Below, piece after piece: positions 35,715-47,600 of a DNA stretch of 64,000 nt; position 1 is the stretch's first letter, and every line of letters begins with the position of its first letter. The stretch covers positions 45,209,272 to 45,273,271 of the forward strand of contig CM026397.1 of NCBI GenBank assembly GCA_014843695.1, given 5' to 3'. A program made the translations under genes and the position numbers. The stretch comes from Archivesica marissinica. Taxonomy: Eukaryota > Mollusca > Bivalvia > Venerida > Vesicomyidae. Below the pieces are notes generated by a model. The model was not told the origin of the DNA and made no database searches. It worked only from the letters and a program-made list of their open reading frames with translations.

Positions 35715-35928
35715 GTTTATGCAAATTTCTTTTAGCTCGATTGCGAAACAATTTCTTACAACGAACATTAATCACTCTCGAAACCTCATTCCTGATGGAA
35801 TCCATCGCTACGAGGGAGAGAGAAGAGGCATCGTGGAATTCAAATGCCTTGCTGCCTAAGGGTACATTCGTAACAGCTCCAGCGGTGCTCGAACTCCGGG
35901 CCTTTCGCACATGAAGCGAGCCATGACA
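35715..35928 (-). mobile_element. SINE-A, minus strand
   Basis: Tail complement ttttagctcgattgcgaaac, conserved cattcctgatggaatccatc, head with ggtgctcgaactccgggcc (B-box complement). Confidence 0.9.
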
Positions 35929-35964
35929 GGCAGTGTAATGTTTTTGTGATTTTTGAGAAAGTAT

Positions 35965-36295
35965 GTGACTTGAGAAGACTTCAGATTAGTGTAGAAACGA
36001 TGTGGTATAACAAGTCAGGCAATTGCAAACTGAAGGTTGTGTACACTGTAATATATGGCGGAGGAATACAGTGTGTAAACATAGTGACGTCATTCCCAGG
36101 TCATGACCACTGTCAATGCTCAACATTACATTTGTGATAGTGTTGCTGTTTCTTCACATTGATTTGAATACCTCTTCACGGTGGGATATGGTAGGCCTAT
36201 AAGAAGAAATGAAATCCTGGAAATATAAATAAACAGACTGTTTGTTGATTTTCCTTTTTACTATGTACTCAAGAGGTAATTTCGTTGTTGGTTTA
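35965..36295 (-). mobile_element. Unclassified dispersed element, copy 2 (inverted)
   Basis: Reverse complement of the element at 31880-32200: tgacttgagaagacttcaga, gtgtagaaacgatgtggtat, ggcggaggaatacagtgtg and atttccttttta-type ends are all recognisable. Together the two copies form an inverted pair about 3.8 kb apart. Confidence 0.75.
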
Positions 36296-36589
36296 TAACC
36301 CAAACAGGCATATACGTTCATGTAAATAGTTCCTGAACAGGACGTATTCAATTAATGTTGTCGAATCTTACTGAGTATAATTATGTAATTGAAACTTGGT
36401 CTGCATTTTATAACTGTGACATTGACCTTTATATTATAAATACCATTGCGTTAGAAGTGCAGCTGTAAATCGCTGTAATGTGTATTGTTTCTCATGTACA
36501 TGTTTATTTACTTTAACCTAGTAGTGTGTACGTGATGTGTCGGTATGTTTACCTTCTCCATCGGAGAACCATGCACGCAATTGCAAACT

Positions 36590-36795
36590 GTTACATGCTT
36601 AATGCATTGCAAACTGTTACATGCTTAATGCATTGCATACTGTTACATGCTTAATGCATTGCATACTGTTACATGCTTAATGCATTGCATACTGTTACAT
36701 GCTTAATGCATTGCATACTGTTACATGCTTAATGCATTACAAACTGTTACATGCTTAATGCATTGCATACTGTTACATGCTTAATGCTTTGCAGT
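36590..36795. repeat. Minisatellite, 26-bp unit, about 8 copies
   Basis: Unit cattgcatactgttacatgc-ttaatg; the outer copies have caaactg instead of catactg. Confidence 0.95.
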
Positions 36796-36819
36796 TCAGG
36801 TCCGTAGCTAGATCATAGT

Positions 36820-37022
36820 TTATTTTATACAAATTTATTTTAGCTCGATTGCGAAACAAGTTCTTACAACTTATATTAATCACTCTCGAGACCTCATTAC
36901 TGATGGAATCCATCGCCACGAGGGAGAGAGAAGAGGCAACGTGGAATTTAAATGCCTCGCCTAAGGACATACTCATAAATGCTCCAGCGGGGCTCGAACT
37001 CCGGACCGTTTGCACTTCCAAT
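36820..37022 (-). mobile_element. SINE-A, minus strand
   Basis: Well preserved tail and body (caagttcttacaacttatat, cattactgatggaatccatc), head ending at gctcgaactccggaccgt. The 82-codon ORF on the same strand is just the SINE. Confidence 0.9.
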
Positions 37023-37355
37023 AGCTAGGGGTTCGGGGCGGTCGAACGACCCCCTCCCTAATTCCCCCGAGGTCCACTTTCCATGTACTCTATCAGAATG
37101 TTTACACATTTACTATGAATAATATTGATGCAAGCAACACCTGGGAATAGTTTATAACATGCTTTCTCTGAACTTTCTATGCTGTCACTCTTTAAGTATG
37201 TACTCATTTAAACGTCAAATAATTATACCGTATTATGTGCTCCGCCATTGTCCAGAATGCAGGGTAGCATGCCCCCGGACCCCCTAACTGCCTCGATCCA
37301 TTCGGGACATCGAAATGACCCTCCCCCCTAACAACTGGCTACGGGCCTGCATTTG
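37023..37355. mobile_element. Possible DNA-transposon fragment
   Basis: Bordered by tagctaggggttcggggcgg on the left and aacaactggctacgggcctg on the right, with clusters of C (gaccccctccctaattcccc) at both ends. The form resembles non-autonomous DNA elements seen in invertebrates, but the terminal repeats are not clear to me. Confidence 0.3.
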
Positions 37356-37437
37356 TAAACGTTTCAGAAGTACACCAGTAGTAACGGCATAAACTATCGT
37401 CCGAAGTACTCAGTAATTAGGTCTTTCTAATGCATTA

Positions 37438-37475
37438 ATTGTTTCGCTATCGAGCTAAATTAAATTTGTATAAAC
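37438..37475 (+). mobile_element. SINE-A tail fragment
   Basis: ttgtttcgctatcgagctaa followed by attaaatttgtataaac, the terminal part of SINE-A only. Confidence 0.7.
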
Positions 37476-37774
37476 TAAGTACTGTGTCCTCCACATGCCC
37501 CATTGCAAGCAGACGAATGACCGTGTTAATCGTATAAGTCAATTGATGGAGTTTAGCAATACCGCAAAGCGACGTTCCTTATTTCGGATGTGTGCATGTC
37601 GTTTGAATGTCTGATGATAAAATACAGTGTGCCCATACCCACCTCAATATAAATACATTAATGATTAGTATTTGTCATTTAGGCCATGGCGTTTTGTTCT
37701 TTTTATATCCGTAATACCTAACATAGTTAAGTAAAGTAACCGAGAATGAGTTGAGAATATTTTGTTGTTTGCTG

Positions 37775-37950
37775 TTCGTGTTTAAAGTCGCATAACATGC
37801 ATGGCGACTCTCCGGGTGTCCCTTCGAGCAGTATTCAGACACTAACTGGCACCCGGTAGAACCACGGACCATCCGCAATCCAGCTGGATAGCTTCCTCAC
37901 ATGAAATAATGCGACACCCCAGTGTGATTCGAACCGTCAGCGGTAAAGGG
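37775..37950. mobile_element. SINE-D-type dispersed element, copy 2
   Basis: atggcgactctccgggtgtc, cacccggtagaaccacggac, atccagctggatagcttcc. In reverse complement it has the B-box-like sequence gacggttcgaatcac, which supports a minus-strand SINE. Confidence 0.7.
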
Positions 37951-37959
37951 CTTGAAATC

Positions 37960-38075
37960 AACGCATGGTACATTATTAAACGCATGGTACATTATTAAAC
38001 GCATGTACATTATTAAACGCATGGTACATTATTAAACGCATGGTACATTATTAAACGCATGGTACATTATTAATA
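37960..38075. repeat. Minisatellite, 19-bp unit, 6 copies
   Basis: Unit acgcatggtacattattaa, nearly perfect. Confidence 0.93.
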
Positions 38076-38515
38076 TTAAATCCCCGTGAGAGTTGACGCA
38101 CAATTACATAAACTCTTGAAATGAAATGTTATTCAGGGAAGATCTTTAAACGGTAGAGCCAGCCACATCTTCACACTTAATGACATGAGGCACATGGTCG
38201 TATCCAGGGCCCACATTGGGCCGAAAAAAGTTGGGGCCACTTATCTGTGTGAACGATGGTGTGTGTGCGGGAGCGGTGTCGTCCCCTTCGGGAGGGGTGT
38301 CGTTCCCTCCCTGGTTTGATTTTGTTGGCATTTTTATTTGTAAATGGTGAGATTCTAGCCCTTTTTTTCTGGAAGAAGTATTAATATAGAAATTAGAATG
38401 AAAGAATGCATACCTGTTAAGGCTAAAAGTTTATTTTACAATGTAGCCAATGCACTATCTTAACTATCCGTGCACGTCTCCTCTAAAATAGTGTCCGAGA
38501 CACAGTGTGTGTCCA

Positions 38516-38713
38516 CAGACGGATCTGTAGTCCAGTGGTAGCACGCTGGACTGGTAATCCAGGGATCACAGGTTCGATCCCCAGTCTGACCCTAATAAAA
38601 TTAACAGTCTTTCAGATTGGACATTAAACCGAGATCTAAAATGACTAATATCTTCAGGAGGCGTCGCTCATATGGGCAACCGGCAGCGACGATAAATAAA
38701 CGTAAAACACACA
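38516..38713 (+). mobile_element. SINE-B with internal deletion
   Basis: Complete tRNA-like head (gatctgtagtccagtggtag, B box ggttcgatcccc), then the body jumps from cattaaaccgag directly to atctaaaatgact, losing about 80 bp present at 27215-27300. Complete tail. Confidence 0.9.
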
Positions 38714-39136
38714 GTGTGTGGCCTTTGGCGGCACATTGTGAGAACGTGATAAGTAATTGGTGAACGAGATACTAACGTATTACTAATAACGTGGGCTGAA
38801 CTAAAGCTTCTAATAAGAAGATTAGCAGATGTGCATTGTCCGTTTTGTGAAAGTAACATAGAAGGCCCACAGCTTGCGAGAAATACTGTCATGCAACTAC
38901 AAATGTACCATCCAGTCACCATACATGCGTACGTGATCTATAGTACAGGTCAACTTAATAAATGTACTTTCTTTCATAGAATGGACTTAATCCTTCACCA
39001 CAAGTATACTGTGTTGTATACAGTATTAATAATTCCATAGCACTTTCTAACCCCAGTTTTATATTTAATCTGCAGAAGGGACGAGTTTTTATTTGTGATC
39101 TATAGAGTGGTGTCCCCAGAAGGTGTGATCCGCAAA
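38714..39136. other. Non-coding stretch
   Basis: No gene or repeat recognised. Confidence 0.5.
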
Positions 39137-39652
39137 CGGCCAATGGCTGATTGGGGACCCAGCTGTTAGCATATCGTGTCTAGCCGCGACAAATGGGCTG
39201 ATTGGGGACCCAACTGTTAGCATATCGTTTCTCGCCGCGACCAATGGGCTGATTGGTGACCCAACTGTTAGCATATCGTTTCTCGCCGCGACCAATGGGC
39301 TGATTTGGGAACAAACTGTTAGCATATCGTTTCTCGCCGCGACCAATGGGCTGATTGGTGACCCAACTGTTAGCATATCGTTTCTCGCCGCGACCAATGG
39401 GCTGATTTGGGACCCAACTGTTAGCATATCGTTTCTCGCCGCGACCAATGGGCTGATTTGGGACCCAACTGTTAGCATATCGTTTCTCGCCGCGACCAAT
39501 GGGCTGATTTGGGACCAACTGTTAGCATATCGTGTCTCGCCGCGACCAATGTGCTGATTGGGGACCAACTGTTAGCATATCGTGTCTCGCCGCAACCAAT
39601 GTGCTGATTGGGGACCAACTGTTAGCATATCGTGTCTCGCCGCAACCAGGCT
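39137..39652. repeat. Minisatellite, 51-bp unit, about 10 copies
   Basis: Unit cgaccaatgggctgatttgg, gacccaactgttagcatatc, gtttctcgccg. A 50-bp form (gggaccaactg) occupies the right part. As 51 is 17 codons, minus-strand frames stay open (up to 159 codons); not a gene. Confidence 0.95.
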
Positions 39653-39782
39653 GTATATCAGTATGCAGTTCTGATGTTCTACTGCAAGTAGCTCGGATGG
39701 CTGCTTTAATCTGTCTAAGTCCCCGCGAGGGGCTTGACATTAAAGGAACATACATACATCATACATACATACATTCATACAT
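39653..39782 (+). mobile_element. SINE-G tail
   Basis: aatctgtctaagtccccgcg-aggggcttgacattaaa-ggaacatacatacat matches the 3' end of the element at 41150-41360 (tctaggtcccctcaagggg-tttgacataaatgg-aacatacatacg). Followed by a (CATA)-rich run. Confidence 0.7.
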
Positions 39783-39900
39783 CTGACTTTCATCAAAGAC
39801 CAGCATTTTACCACTCTTTCGTCCTGGTCTGGTCCGCTAATTATGGTTGTACATGTATGATGAAATCCCGGGTTCACGAATTCATATATCACAATTGAAC

Positions 39901-40125
39901 AATGCTTAAGGAATGAATCGTGGATTAATCGTTCCCATCGGGGTATGAACTATACATTGGGCGTGGTTAAAGTATGTGGAGGCCGAAGGATCAGGTAAAT
40001 AGATCATCATTGGAACAGCGTACAATGTAAGACACGCCTTCTCTCGCGACGAACGCTGCCTAGCACTACGAATGCGCATGCCCGAAACTTCGAGTGTGCA
40101 TGTCAGCTGCATATCATTAGTTGGG
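39901..40125. mobile_element. Unclassified dispersed element, copy 2
   Basis: Second copy of the element at 35242-35615, shorter by about 150 bp in the middle. Shared blocks are ttaaggaatgaatcg, gtaagacacgcc and gaatgcgcatgcc. Confidence 0.65.
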
Positions 40126-40604
40126 AACCCTCATACGAGCATGTATACAATCAATGCAGATACGTTTATTGAAGGAAATGCAATAGCGATGTAAATATAT
40201 AAAACTAATGAAGATGAGAGGGAGCATAAGTTGTGTTGATTTATGAAGACAGCTCATAAAATTTACACCCCATACCAATAACATAATGCACAGCTTATAT
40301 ATACCTTAGACAGGTCTTCAGAGCAGATGATGACAGCGAAACTATATAGTGAGAAAACTCCACCATGGAAAGGAATTTATATAAGCATTCTCTTTGCTTG
40401 TTTTCCGATCCAAATTCATGAGTTTGATGTATATGTATTCCAACGTTTATTATCATCTGAACTGAATAAAATATGTTTAGACTAAGATGATGACAATGAT
40501 TGAATATACATATAAAATAAACATTGTTGCATCTGAGATGTAATGGATTATATTGTATATAGCTAGCAATGGCCATTAATATACACTACATATTATACGA
40601 ACAA
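40126..40604. other. Non-coding stretch
   Basis: AT-rich; no gene or repeat recognised. Confidence 0.5.
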
Positions 40605-40775
40605 GACAGATGGTACAGTGATCGCCAGATAGGACAGGTGGGTTATATCTGGGTACTCCGGTTTCCTCCCACACGAATGACCACATTTAGGCTTTCATTC
40701 GTGCTAACGAGAGTGATTAATATACGTTGTTGAAATTTAATTCGCAATCGTTGTAAAATAAATAAAGTTTAAACT
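40605..40775 (+). mobile_element. SINE-C, 5'-truncated
   Basis: gccagataggacaggtgggt, ctccggtttcctcccacacg, gagagtgattaatatacgtt and tail gttgtaaaataaataaagtt. Head missing. Confidence 0.9.
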
Positions 40776-41149
40776 AGCAAGACAGTAAACATACACTATA
40801 TATTATACCAACAATACAATAAATAGCTCACAAACAGGTTTTATTGTAAACGTTCAGTAACAAGTCATTCTACTGCAAGAGCTAGTGCGTGTGGCATCAG
40901 TATGTCCCGGGTTTTATCCATATAAGTTGATCCGTTGCACGATTTGCTCTCAGTTTATAAATCTTCTCGCATAACAACCAGGATTATCATGAGAAGTACC
41001 GACAGGCGAACGAGATTAAAATGTGTATAAACAACACTACGGTAGCTGCCTTGCAAGCGAGTGTTTGTGAGGTCAACTGGTATTAGAGAACGCTTAATCA
41101 CATAGAACACGAACTTGTATTATCCAGGGTATCACGCTTGTTCCAACAC

Positions 41150-41362
41150 GTGTGGCGTCCGTGGTCCAGTGGTAGAGCATCAGCTTTGGAATGAAAGGGT
41201 CCCGGGTATGATGCTCGGCAAGAGCACGACTGTATCGTCATTTAGCAAGGTACCACACACACGTTGCTTGGTAATTGTTAACCACTTAGTTACTAAGCCT
41301 GCCCAGGAAACTATGTCTAGGTCCCCTCAAGGGGTTTGACATAAATGGAACATACATACGTA
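41150..41362 (+). mobile_element. SINE-G with tRNA-like head
   Basis: The head is gtggtccagtggtagagcat (A-box-like) and gggtcccgggtatgatgc (a degraded B box). The middle contains gttgcttggtaattgttaac. The tail is gtcccctcaaggggtttgac followed by ataaatggaacatacatac. The short palindrome cccctcaagggg in the tail is shared with 39.7 kb (ccccgcgagggg). Confidence 0.7.
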
Positions 41363-42084
41363 TCTCATATATGCAAACAACATTGCCGACAAGGCATTTA
41401 GGGAAATAATGAACTTAATAGTACGTTAAGTCATTCGCTGTCGGTCAGTAGGGTCTAAAGCTATAACCCCATTCACCCACATTTTTTTTCAAGCCTATAT
41501 CAAGCGATTTAGAACATTATACGTGTGCGCGACGATTCTTCTAGGAACCACTACTACGTTTGCTTTCGGTGAACGGTTCTCCAGACATTGGAGGAAGCTA
41601 CATACAAGATACAAGATACAAGGTAGCTTCCACCATCAGCATGTCCGCATACATCTGTGCAATCTACAGTTAGTATCATCAGAAGACCACTTCATATATA
41701 CTTCAGCAGAATCGTGTCCGTCTGTGGAGACATCTGCTTAATCAAGTCATGAGCGATCTTACATTGTACAACAGCTAGAAAGCGCAATCACACCGAGTAT
41801 ATGTAAGGTTACAAACTAGACACAGTACAACTGCATACGTATTTAGGTGTAGATAAGTTTAAAGCTTAAATGCAGCTTGGCAGAACAATTAGGGGCTGGC
41901 ATGATCAATACAGCAAACAGTCGTATTGAATTGCTCTACGGTAGGGAGATGGACACTATCCAGTAGGTGATGGTTCCAATGATAAATTGTTTTAGGGAAA
42001 AGGAAAACTTGCAATAGTCTGTAGTTGCTGTAATTAACCTATGGCTTAAGGAATGGCAGTGGCGTGTGGAACGGGAGAGGGGAA
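41363..42084. other. Non-coding stretch
   Basis: No gene or repeat recognised. It directly follows the 3' end of the minus-strand LINE and could contain its decayed 3' UTR. Confidence 0.45.
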
Positions 42085-43790
42085 CTAAGTAATTTCAATG
42101 GGGATAGCAACCAGATCATTATGAATTGTATACATAAGGGATAACCTATTGTCAATACGCCGTTGATCTAATATGCGTACATTTGGGGAATGGAGCATTT
42201 CTGTAATACTAGAGATACTATAGAAGTCAGTCTTTATCCAATGGGCTTCTCTTCGCTGGACACCTTCAATTTGGTCTATCGGTGTTTTGGTATTGGGCAA
42301 ACAAATCCCGGAGCCATATTCCAGCTGGGGGTTCACTAGGGTCTGGCAGCCATGTATTAAGGGGTTCGGATTTGATGTTTCTACGTAGAAACCGTAATGT
42401 TTGTTTAGATTTCTCTGTTGACCTATTTATGTGTGCGTCCAATGACAGGTTATCTGTGATATCCACGCCAAGGTATTTGGCTGATGTGACAGACTCCATG
42501 GAATTTATATTGACTGGGAATAGGATGTTTCCTTCTGTTGACGTGTCTAACTTGTCTTAACGTCCCACTCCAATTGACACTCTTCTGACATCTTAAGATG
42601 ATTTTGGAGTGTGACCGACTTATTTGCTGATGGCAGTGATAGATAGGCTACATTATCGTCTGCAACGATACGGACTTTGGACCTGATGTTTTGTGGGAGG
42701 TCGTTTATATAGACTAGGAAGAGCAGGGGTCCAAGTATGGGTCCCTGTGGGACTAGAGAAGACACAGGAATGGCTTCTGAACTAATACTATTGAGGACAA
42801 CTGACTGGAGTCTATTAGTCTATTATCTAGAAAACTCTTAATTCACCTTAATGTTTAACCGTTGATTCCGTAGTCATGCATCTTTAGTTGTACTTTCTTG
42901 TTAACATTACTAATTGGGTACCGCATGACCTGATTTCCCTAAAACCAAGCTGCTAGTGGTACAGTATCCTGTGGTCGGTGAAGTGCTTTACTAGCGAAGA
43001 GGAAACTATATGTTCTAAAATCTTGCATTGAACACATGTCAATGAGATAGGCATATAATTGGCGGGGTTTGACTTGTCGCCTTTTTTTAACGGGAGCAAC
43101 ATTTCCCAACTTCCACTCGGATGGCAGTGATCGTTCGTTGGGTTTTTTTTGGAATTAGACTTCAAGGATATGTGAGCGTTCTTTATACCGCTAGTCTTAT
43201 GGGGGTTCGTACCACTAGCCGTATGTGGGTTCGTACCACTAGCCGTATGGGGGTTCGTACCACTAGCCCTATGGGGGTTCGTACCACTAGCCCTATGGGG
43301 GTTCGTACCACTAGCCGTATGGGGGTTCGTACCACTAGCCGTATGGGGGTTCGTACCACTAGCCGTATGGGGGTTCGTACCACTAGTCTTATGGGGGTTC
43401 AGGTTTGTGAGAAGTTTCTCGATACCATTTGAAGTTACTGTGATCTCCTTCATGCTTGGAATGGATTGATAATTCAGTTTTACATTTTCATTTCACAGAG
43501 TGAGGTAAGTCTTAGTGGGAATTTGGGGCTGAAGTCAGACTAAAACTGCTTGTTCGGTGCTGTGGCTTTAGCAGCTTCTTCATGATGAAACATGTCATGT
43601 GGTCATTGGTTGGAGTCTTGCTTGGAATGCTTAAGAAGGGGATAAAGTTCCACGCTGTTTGGTTGGAATGGACGGGAGGCATTCACGGTTAAAATTTAGG
43701 ATGCTTTCAAGGTATTGGTGATAAGCCTCTTTGACTTTTTCCCGCATTAATATGTGTGAGGTCAAGGGACTGTTTACTTCTCACTTCTCA
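42085..43790 (-). mobile_element. Broken LINE reverse transcriptase (non-LTR retrotransposon)
   Basis: Reading 5' to 3' on the minus strand: MREKVKEAYHQYLESILNFN; a decayed stretch; LLTNLNPHKTSG; a 24-bp repeat insertion; KKGDKSNPANYMPISLTCVQ (RT fingers region); a deletion of the central RT; PQGPILGPLLFLVYINDLP; the catalytic-type VADDN (ADD core present); KYLGVDITDNLSLDAHI; and finally NPQLEYGSGI with IEGVQRREAHWI. These motifs and their order are typical of CR1/jockey/L2-type RTs. Several frameshifts (about 43560, 42570, 42340), a missing middle part and stops make it a dead copy. It lies antisense, just upstream of ATP23. Confidence 0.9.
43195..43400. repeat. 24-bp minisatellite inside the RT ORF, about 8 copies
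   Basis: On the + strand the unit is cgtatgggggttcgtaccac-tagc; on the minus strand it encodes NPHTASGT. The unit equals the RT codons NPHKTSG plus one, so the array grew in frame from the element's own sequence. All three forward and at least two reverse frames stay open by chance. Confidence 0.93.
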
Positions 43791-43799
43791 CAGCATATC

Positions 43800-44340
43800 A
43801 AAAACAGAGCATGCCGACGCCTAGTGTGCATCGAACTGGAATAGCCACTCCTGTATGCAACCCATAATAGAAGCCACAGACAATATAGTTGGAACATGCT
43901 CAACGAAACTCTGTATGCTTTGTATACAACAAAGCATTTATATTATTATATTTTATGACTATGTATGAATGCTTTGACTAAGATATAATTTGGTTATTAA
44001 ATGTTGGGGTCTTCTGCTCCCCCATGTCGCTTGTTGCTGTTGTTGTTGTTAAGTTTGTCGGAAACAGTGAGGTCACTATTGTATTTTAGGCATACACCCC
44101 ACCCCCACCAGTCCGAATCCCTAGTATGGATCTGTTTAGGTCAGACGGTGTTATTGATATAAAAAAACGCAATTGGTCAACCCCATTGCAATTTGACATT
44201 TTCCTGTGGCTCAAAGGCCAGTCTGTTGAAAACTACTGTCGTTTGTGCCAAACTATTGTGGGAGGGGTATAATGGCACTATGTGTTATAATGGTGGCCTT
44301 ATGGACATTTCAATAGCGGTTTCTGACCTTTAGCACGCGA
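43800..44340. other. ATP23 5' flank, non-coding
   Basis: No gene recognised. The short CTG/TTG run near 44030-44050 is a minor microsatellite. No TATA box or other core promoter element is clear upstream of the ATP23 start. Confidence 0.45.
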
Positions 44341-44392
44341 ACGGATTAGGGACGATCCATGATGGAATTTATCAACATTAACGAAAACAAAA

Positions 44393-44697
44393 ATGACAGA
44401 AAATAAAGATCCATGCGGAAAACCCGCCGCAAATGAACAAGCAGAGACACAAGAATACGTGCAAACGTATGGGAAAAGTTCAAACGAGGACTATGGATAC
44501 TACTTTTATCCGAATAGAAACCCAGGGAAAATTGCAGAAGGCGGTACCAAGACCGGTGGATTTTGGGGAGGTTCGAAGTCGAATGTCAAAGCTATGAATC
44601 GTAATATAAAGTGTAAACAGTTGGTTGAAACCTGTGCCAATACAAGTATGTATGCCAAATTACGATTACAATCAATGTTTGTTTGTTATTTGCAAAA
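44393..44697 (+). CDS. ATP23: ATP23 exon 1 (3' end uncertain)
   Basis: Codes for a polar N-terminal region, then GYYFYPNRNPGK, GGFWGG, and the conserved KCKQLVETC...YAKLRLQSM, which aligns without gaps with the KCxLxLLxT...YVKLLLDAM region of vertebrate ATP23. Exon 2 needs a phase-2 donor. Candidates are after 44676 (GTTTGT), 44697 (GTTATA) and 44706 (GTAGAA). I give 44697 because it best keeps the family spacing to DRH; none is a strong donor, and a microexon is possible. Confidence 0.75.
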
Positions 44698-47600
44698 GTT
44701 ATATTTGTAGAAAAATATTGGATCATTTGTAATGAGTATTCGCGACCATGTGGTGCATTCAAAGAATTAGTCATTTCGTACCATGATCGTTTCGTACCCA
44801 GGTGGAGCGTGACAGCTTCATACAGTCAAATGAAAGAAACAACATGCCTAATCAGTCTAGGTATAAAACTGGGTTCATTTGATAGCTATGATCCATAGTC
44901 TAGAACATCTCTATGATCCATGGTCTAGAACATCTCTATGATCCACGGTCTAGAACATCTCTATGATCCATGGTCTAGAACATCTCTATGATCCATAGTC
45001 TAGAACATCTCTATGATCCATAGTCTAGAACTATGATCCATAGTCTAGAACATCTCTATGATCCATAGTCTAGAACATCTCTATGATCCATATTCTAGAA
45101 CATCTATATGATCCATGGTCTAGAACATCTCTATGATCCATGGTCTAGAACATCTCTATGATCCATAGTCTAGAACATCTCTATGATCCATAGTCTAGAA
45201 CATCTCTATGATCCATAGTCTAGAACATCTCTATAATCAACACTCTAGAACATCTCTATGATCCATGGTCTAGAACATCTCTATGGTCCATTGTCTAGAA
45301 CATCTCTATGATCCATAGTCTAGAACATCTCTATGATCCATAGTCTAGAACATCTCTATGATCCATAGTCTAGAACATCTCTATAATCCACAGTCTAGAA
45401 CATCTCTATGATCCATAGTCTAGAACATCTCTATGATCCATAGTCTAGAACATCTCTATGATCCATAGTCTAGAACAGCTCTATAATCCACACTCTAGAA
45501 CATCTCTATGATCCATGGTCTAGAACATCTCTATGGTCCATTGTCTAGAACATCTCTATGATCCATACTCTAGAACATCTCTATGATCCATAGTCTAGAA
45601 CATCTCTATGATCCATGGTCTAGAACATCTCTATGATCCATAGTCTAGAACATCTCTATGATCCATAGTCTAGAACATCTCTATGATCCATGGTCTAGAA
45701 CATCTCTATGATCCATTGTCTAGAACATCTCTATGATCCATGGTCTAGAACATCTCTATGATCCATAGTCTAGAACATCTCTATGATCCATAGTCTAGAA
45801 CATCTCTATGATCCATAGTCTAGAGCATCTCTATGATCCATAGTCTAGAACATCTCTATAATCCACACTCTAGAACATCTCTATGATCCACGGTCTAGAA
45901 CATCTCTATGATCCATTGTCTAGAACATCTCTATGATCCATAGTCTAGAACATCTCTATGATCCATACTCTAGAACATCTCTATGATCCATAGTCTAGAA
46001 CATCTCTATGATCCATGGTCTAGAACATCTCTATGGTCCATGGTCTAGAACATCTCTATGATCCATGGTCTAGAACATCTCTATGATCCATGGTCTAGAA
46101 CATCTCTATGATCCATAGTCTAGAACATCTCTATGATCCATAGTCTAGAACATCTCTATGATCCATAGTCTAGAACATCTCTATGATCCATAGTCTAGAA
46201 CATCTCTATGATCCATAGTCTAGAACATCTCTATGATCCATAGTCTAGAACATCTCCATGATCCATGGTCTAGAACATCTCTATGATCCATGGTCTAGAA
46301 CATCTCTATGATCCATGGTCTAGAACATCTCTATGATCCATAGTCTAGAACATCTCTATCTACATTTGATATCTATGATCCATAGTCTAGAACATCTCTA
46401 TGATCCATAGTCTAGAACATCTCTATCTTCAATAATATTATAGTCATCAAGCATTATACCTGTGTAGTTGTTTACAAATAACATTATTAATGTCTACTGA
46501 AATGTTTCAGATTTAAGGGTGAAACTGATGATGAGAGCATTACGAACACATGGTTGGTGAGTAGAACACATGGTTGGTGAGTAGAACACATGGTTGGTGA
46601 GTAGAACACATGGTTGGTGAGTAGAACACGTGGTTCGTGAGTAGAACACGTGGTTGGTGAGTAGAACACGTGGTTCATGAGTAGAACACATGGTTGGTGA
46701 GTAGAACACATGGTTGGTTATTATAACACGTGGTTGGTGAGTAGAACACGTGGTTGGTGAGTAGAACACGTGGTTGGTGAGTAGAACATGTGGTTGGTGA
46801 GTTGAACACATGGTTGGTGAGTAGAACGCGTGGTTGGTGAGTAGAACGTGTGATTGGTGAGTAGAACACGTGGTTGGTGAGTAGAACACATGGTTGGTGA
46901 GTAGAACACATGATTGGTGAGTAGAACACATGATTGGTGAGTAGAACACGTGGTTGGTGAGTAGAACAAGTGGTTGGTGAGTAGAACACGTGGTTGGTGA
47001 GTAGAACACATGGTTGGTGAGTAGAACACGTGGTTGGTGAGTAGAACACGTGGTTGGTGAGTAGAACACATGGTTCGTGAGTAGAACACGTGGTTGGTGA
47101 GTAGAACACATGGTTGGTGAGTAGAACACGTGGTTCGTGAGTAGAACACATGGTTGGTGAGTAGAACACATGGCTTACAAAAGGAACACATGATTGGTCG
47201 GTAGAACATACGTATTACAGATTAGTAGAACACATGGCTTACAAAAGTAACACATGATTGGTCGGTAGAACATGCATATTACAGATTAGTAGAACACATG
47301 GCTAGTGAGTATAGTCTATGCATGTAATTTCAGCAAGAAACTATCATACCAAGTGATCAAACTAGGCCAGAAGCTCCCACGACCTCTACAAAATGTGTTC
47401 AAATTATGTGAATATATTTGGAAGAATCTATAGTCAATATCTCCTCTAACAGTGATTACTAGAATTTGATCTTGTAATCTGATAAATGGTTTGATGTAGG
47501 TCAATCTATAAAATAACTACATGTAGGTCAATCTATAAAATAACTACATGTAGGTCAATCCATGAAATAACTACACGTAGGTCAATCCATAAAATAACTA

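Noticed and set aside
46494..47209. Three overlapping minus-strand ORFs of 160-225 codons
   Set aside because: By-products of the 20-bp array; every frame is stop-free.
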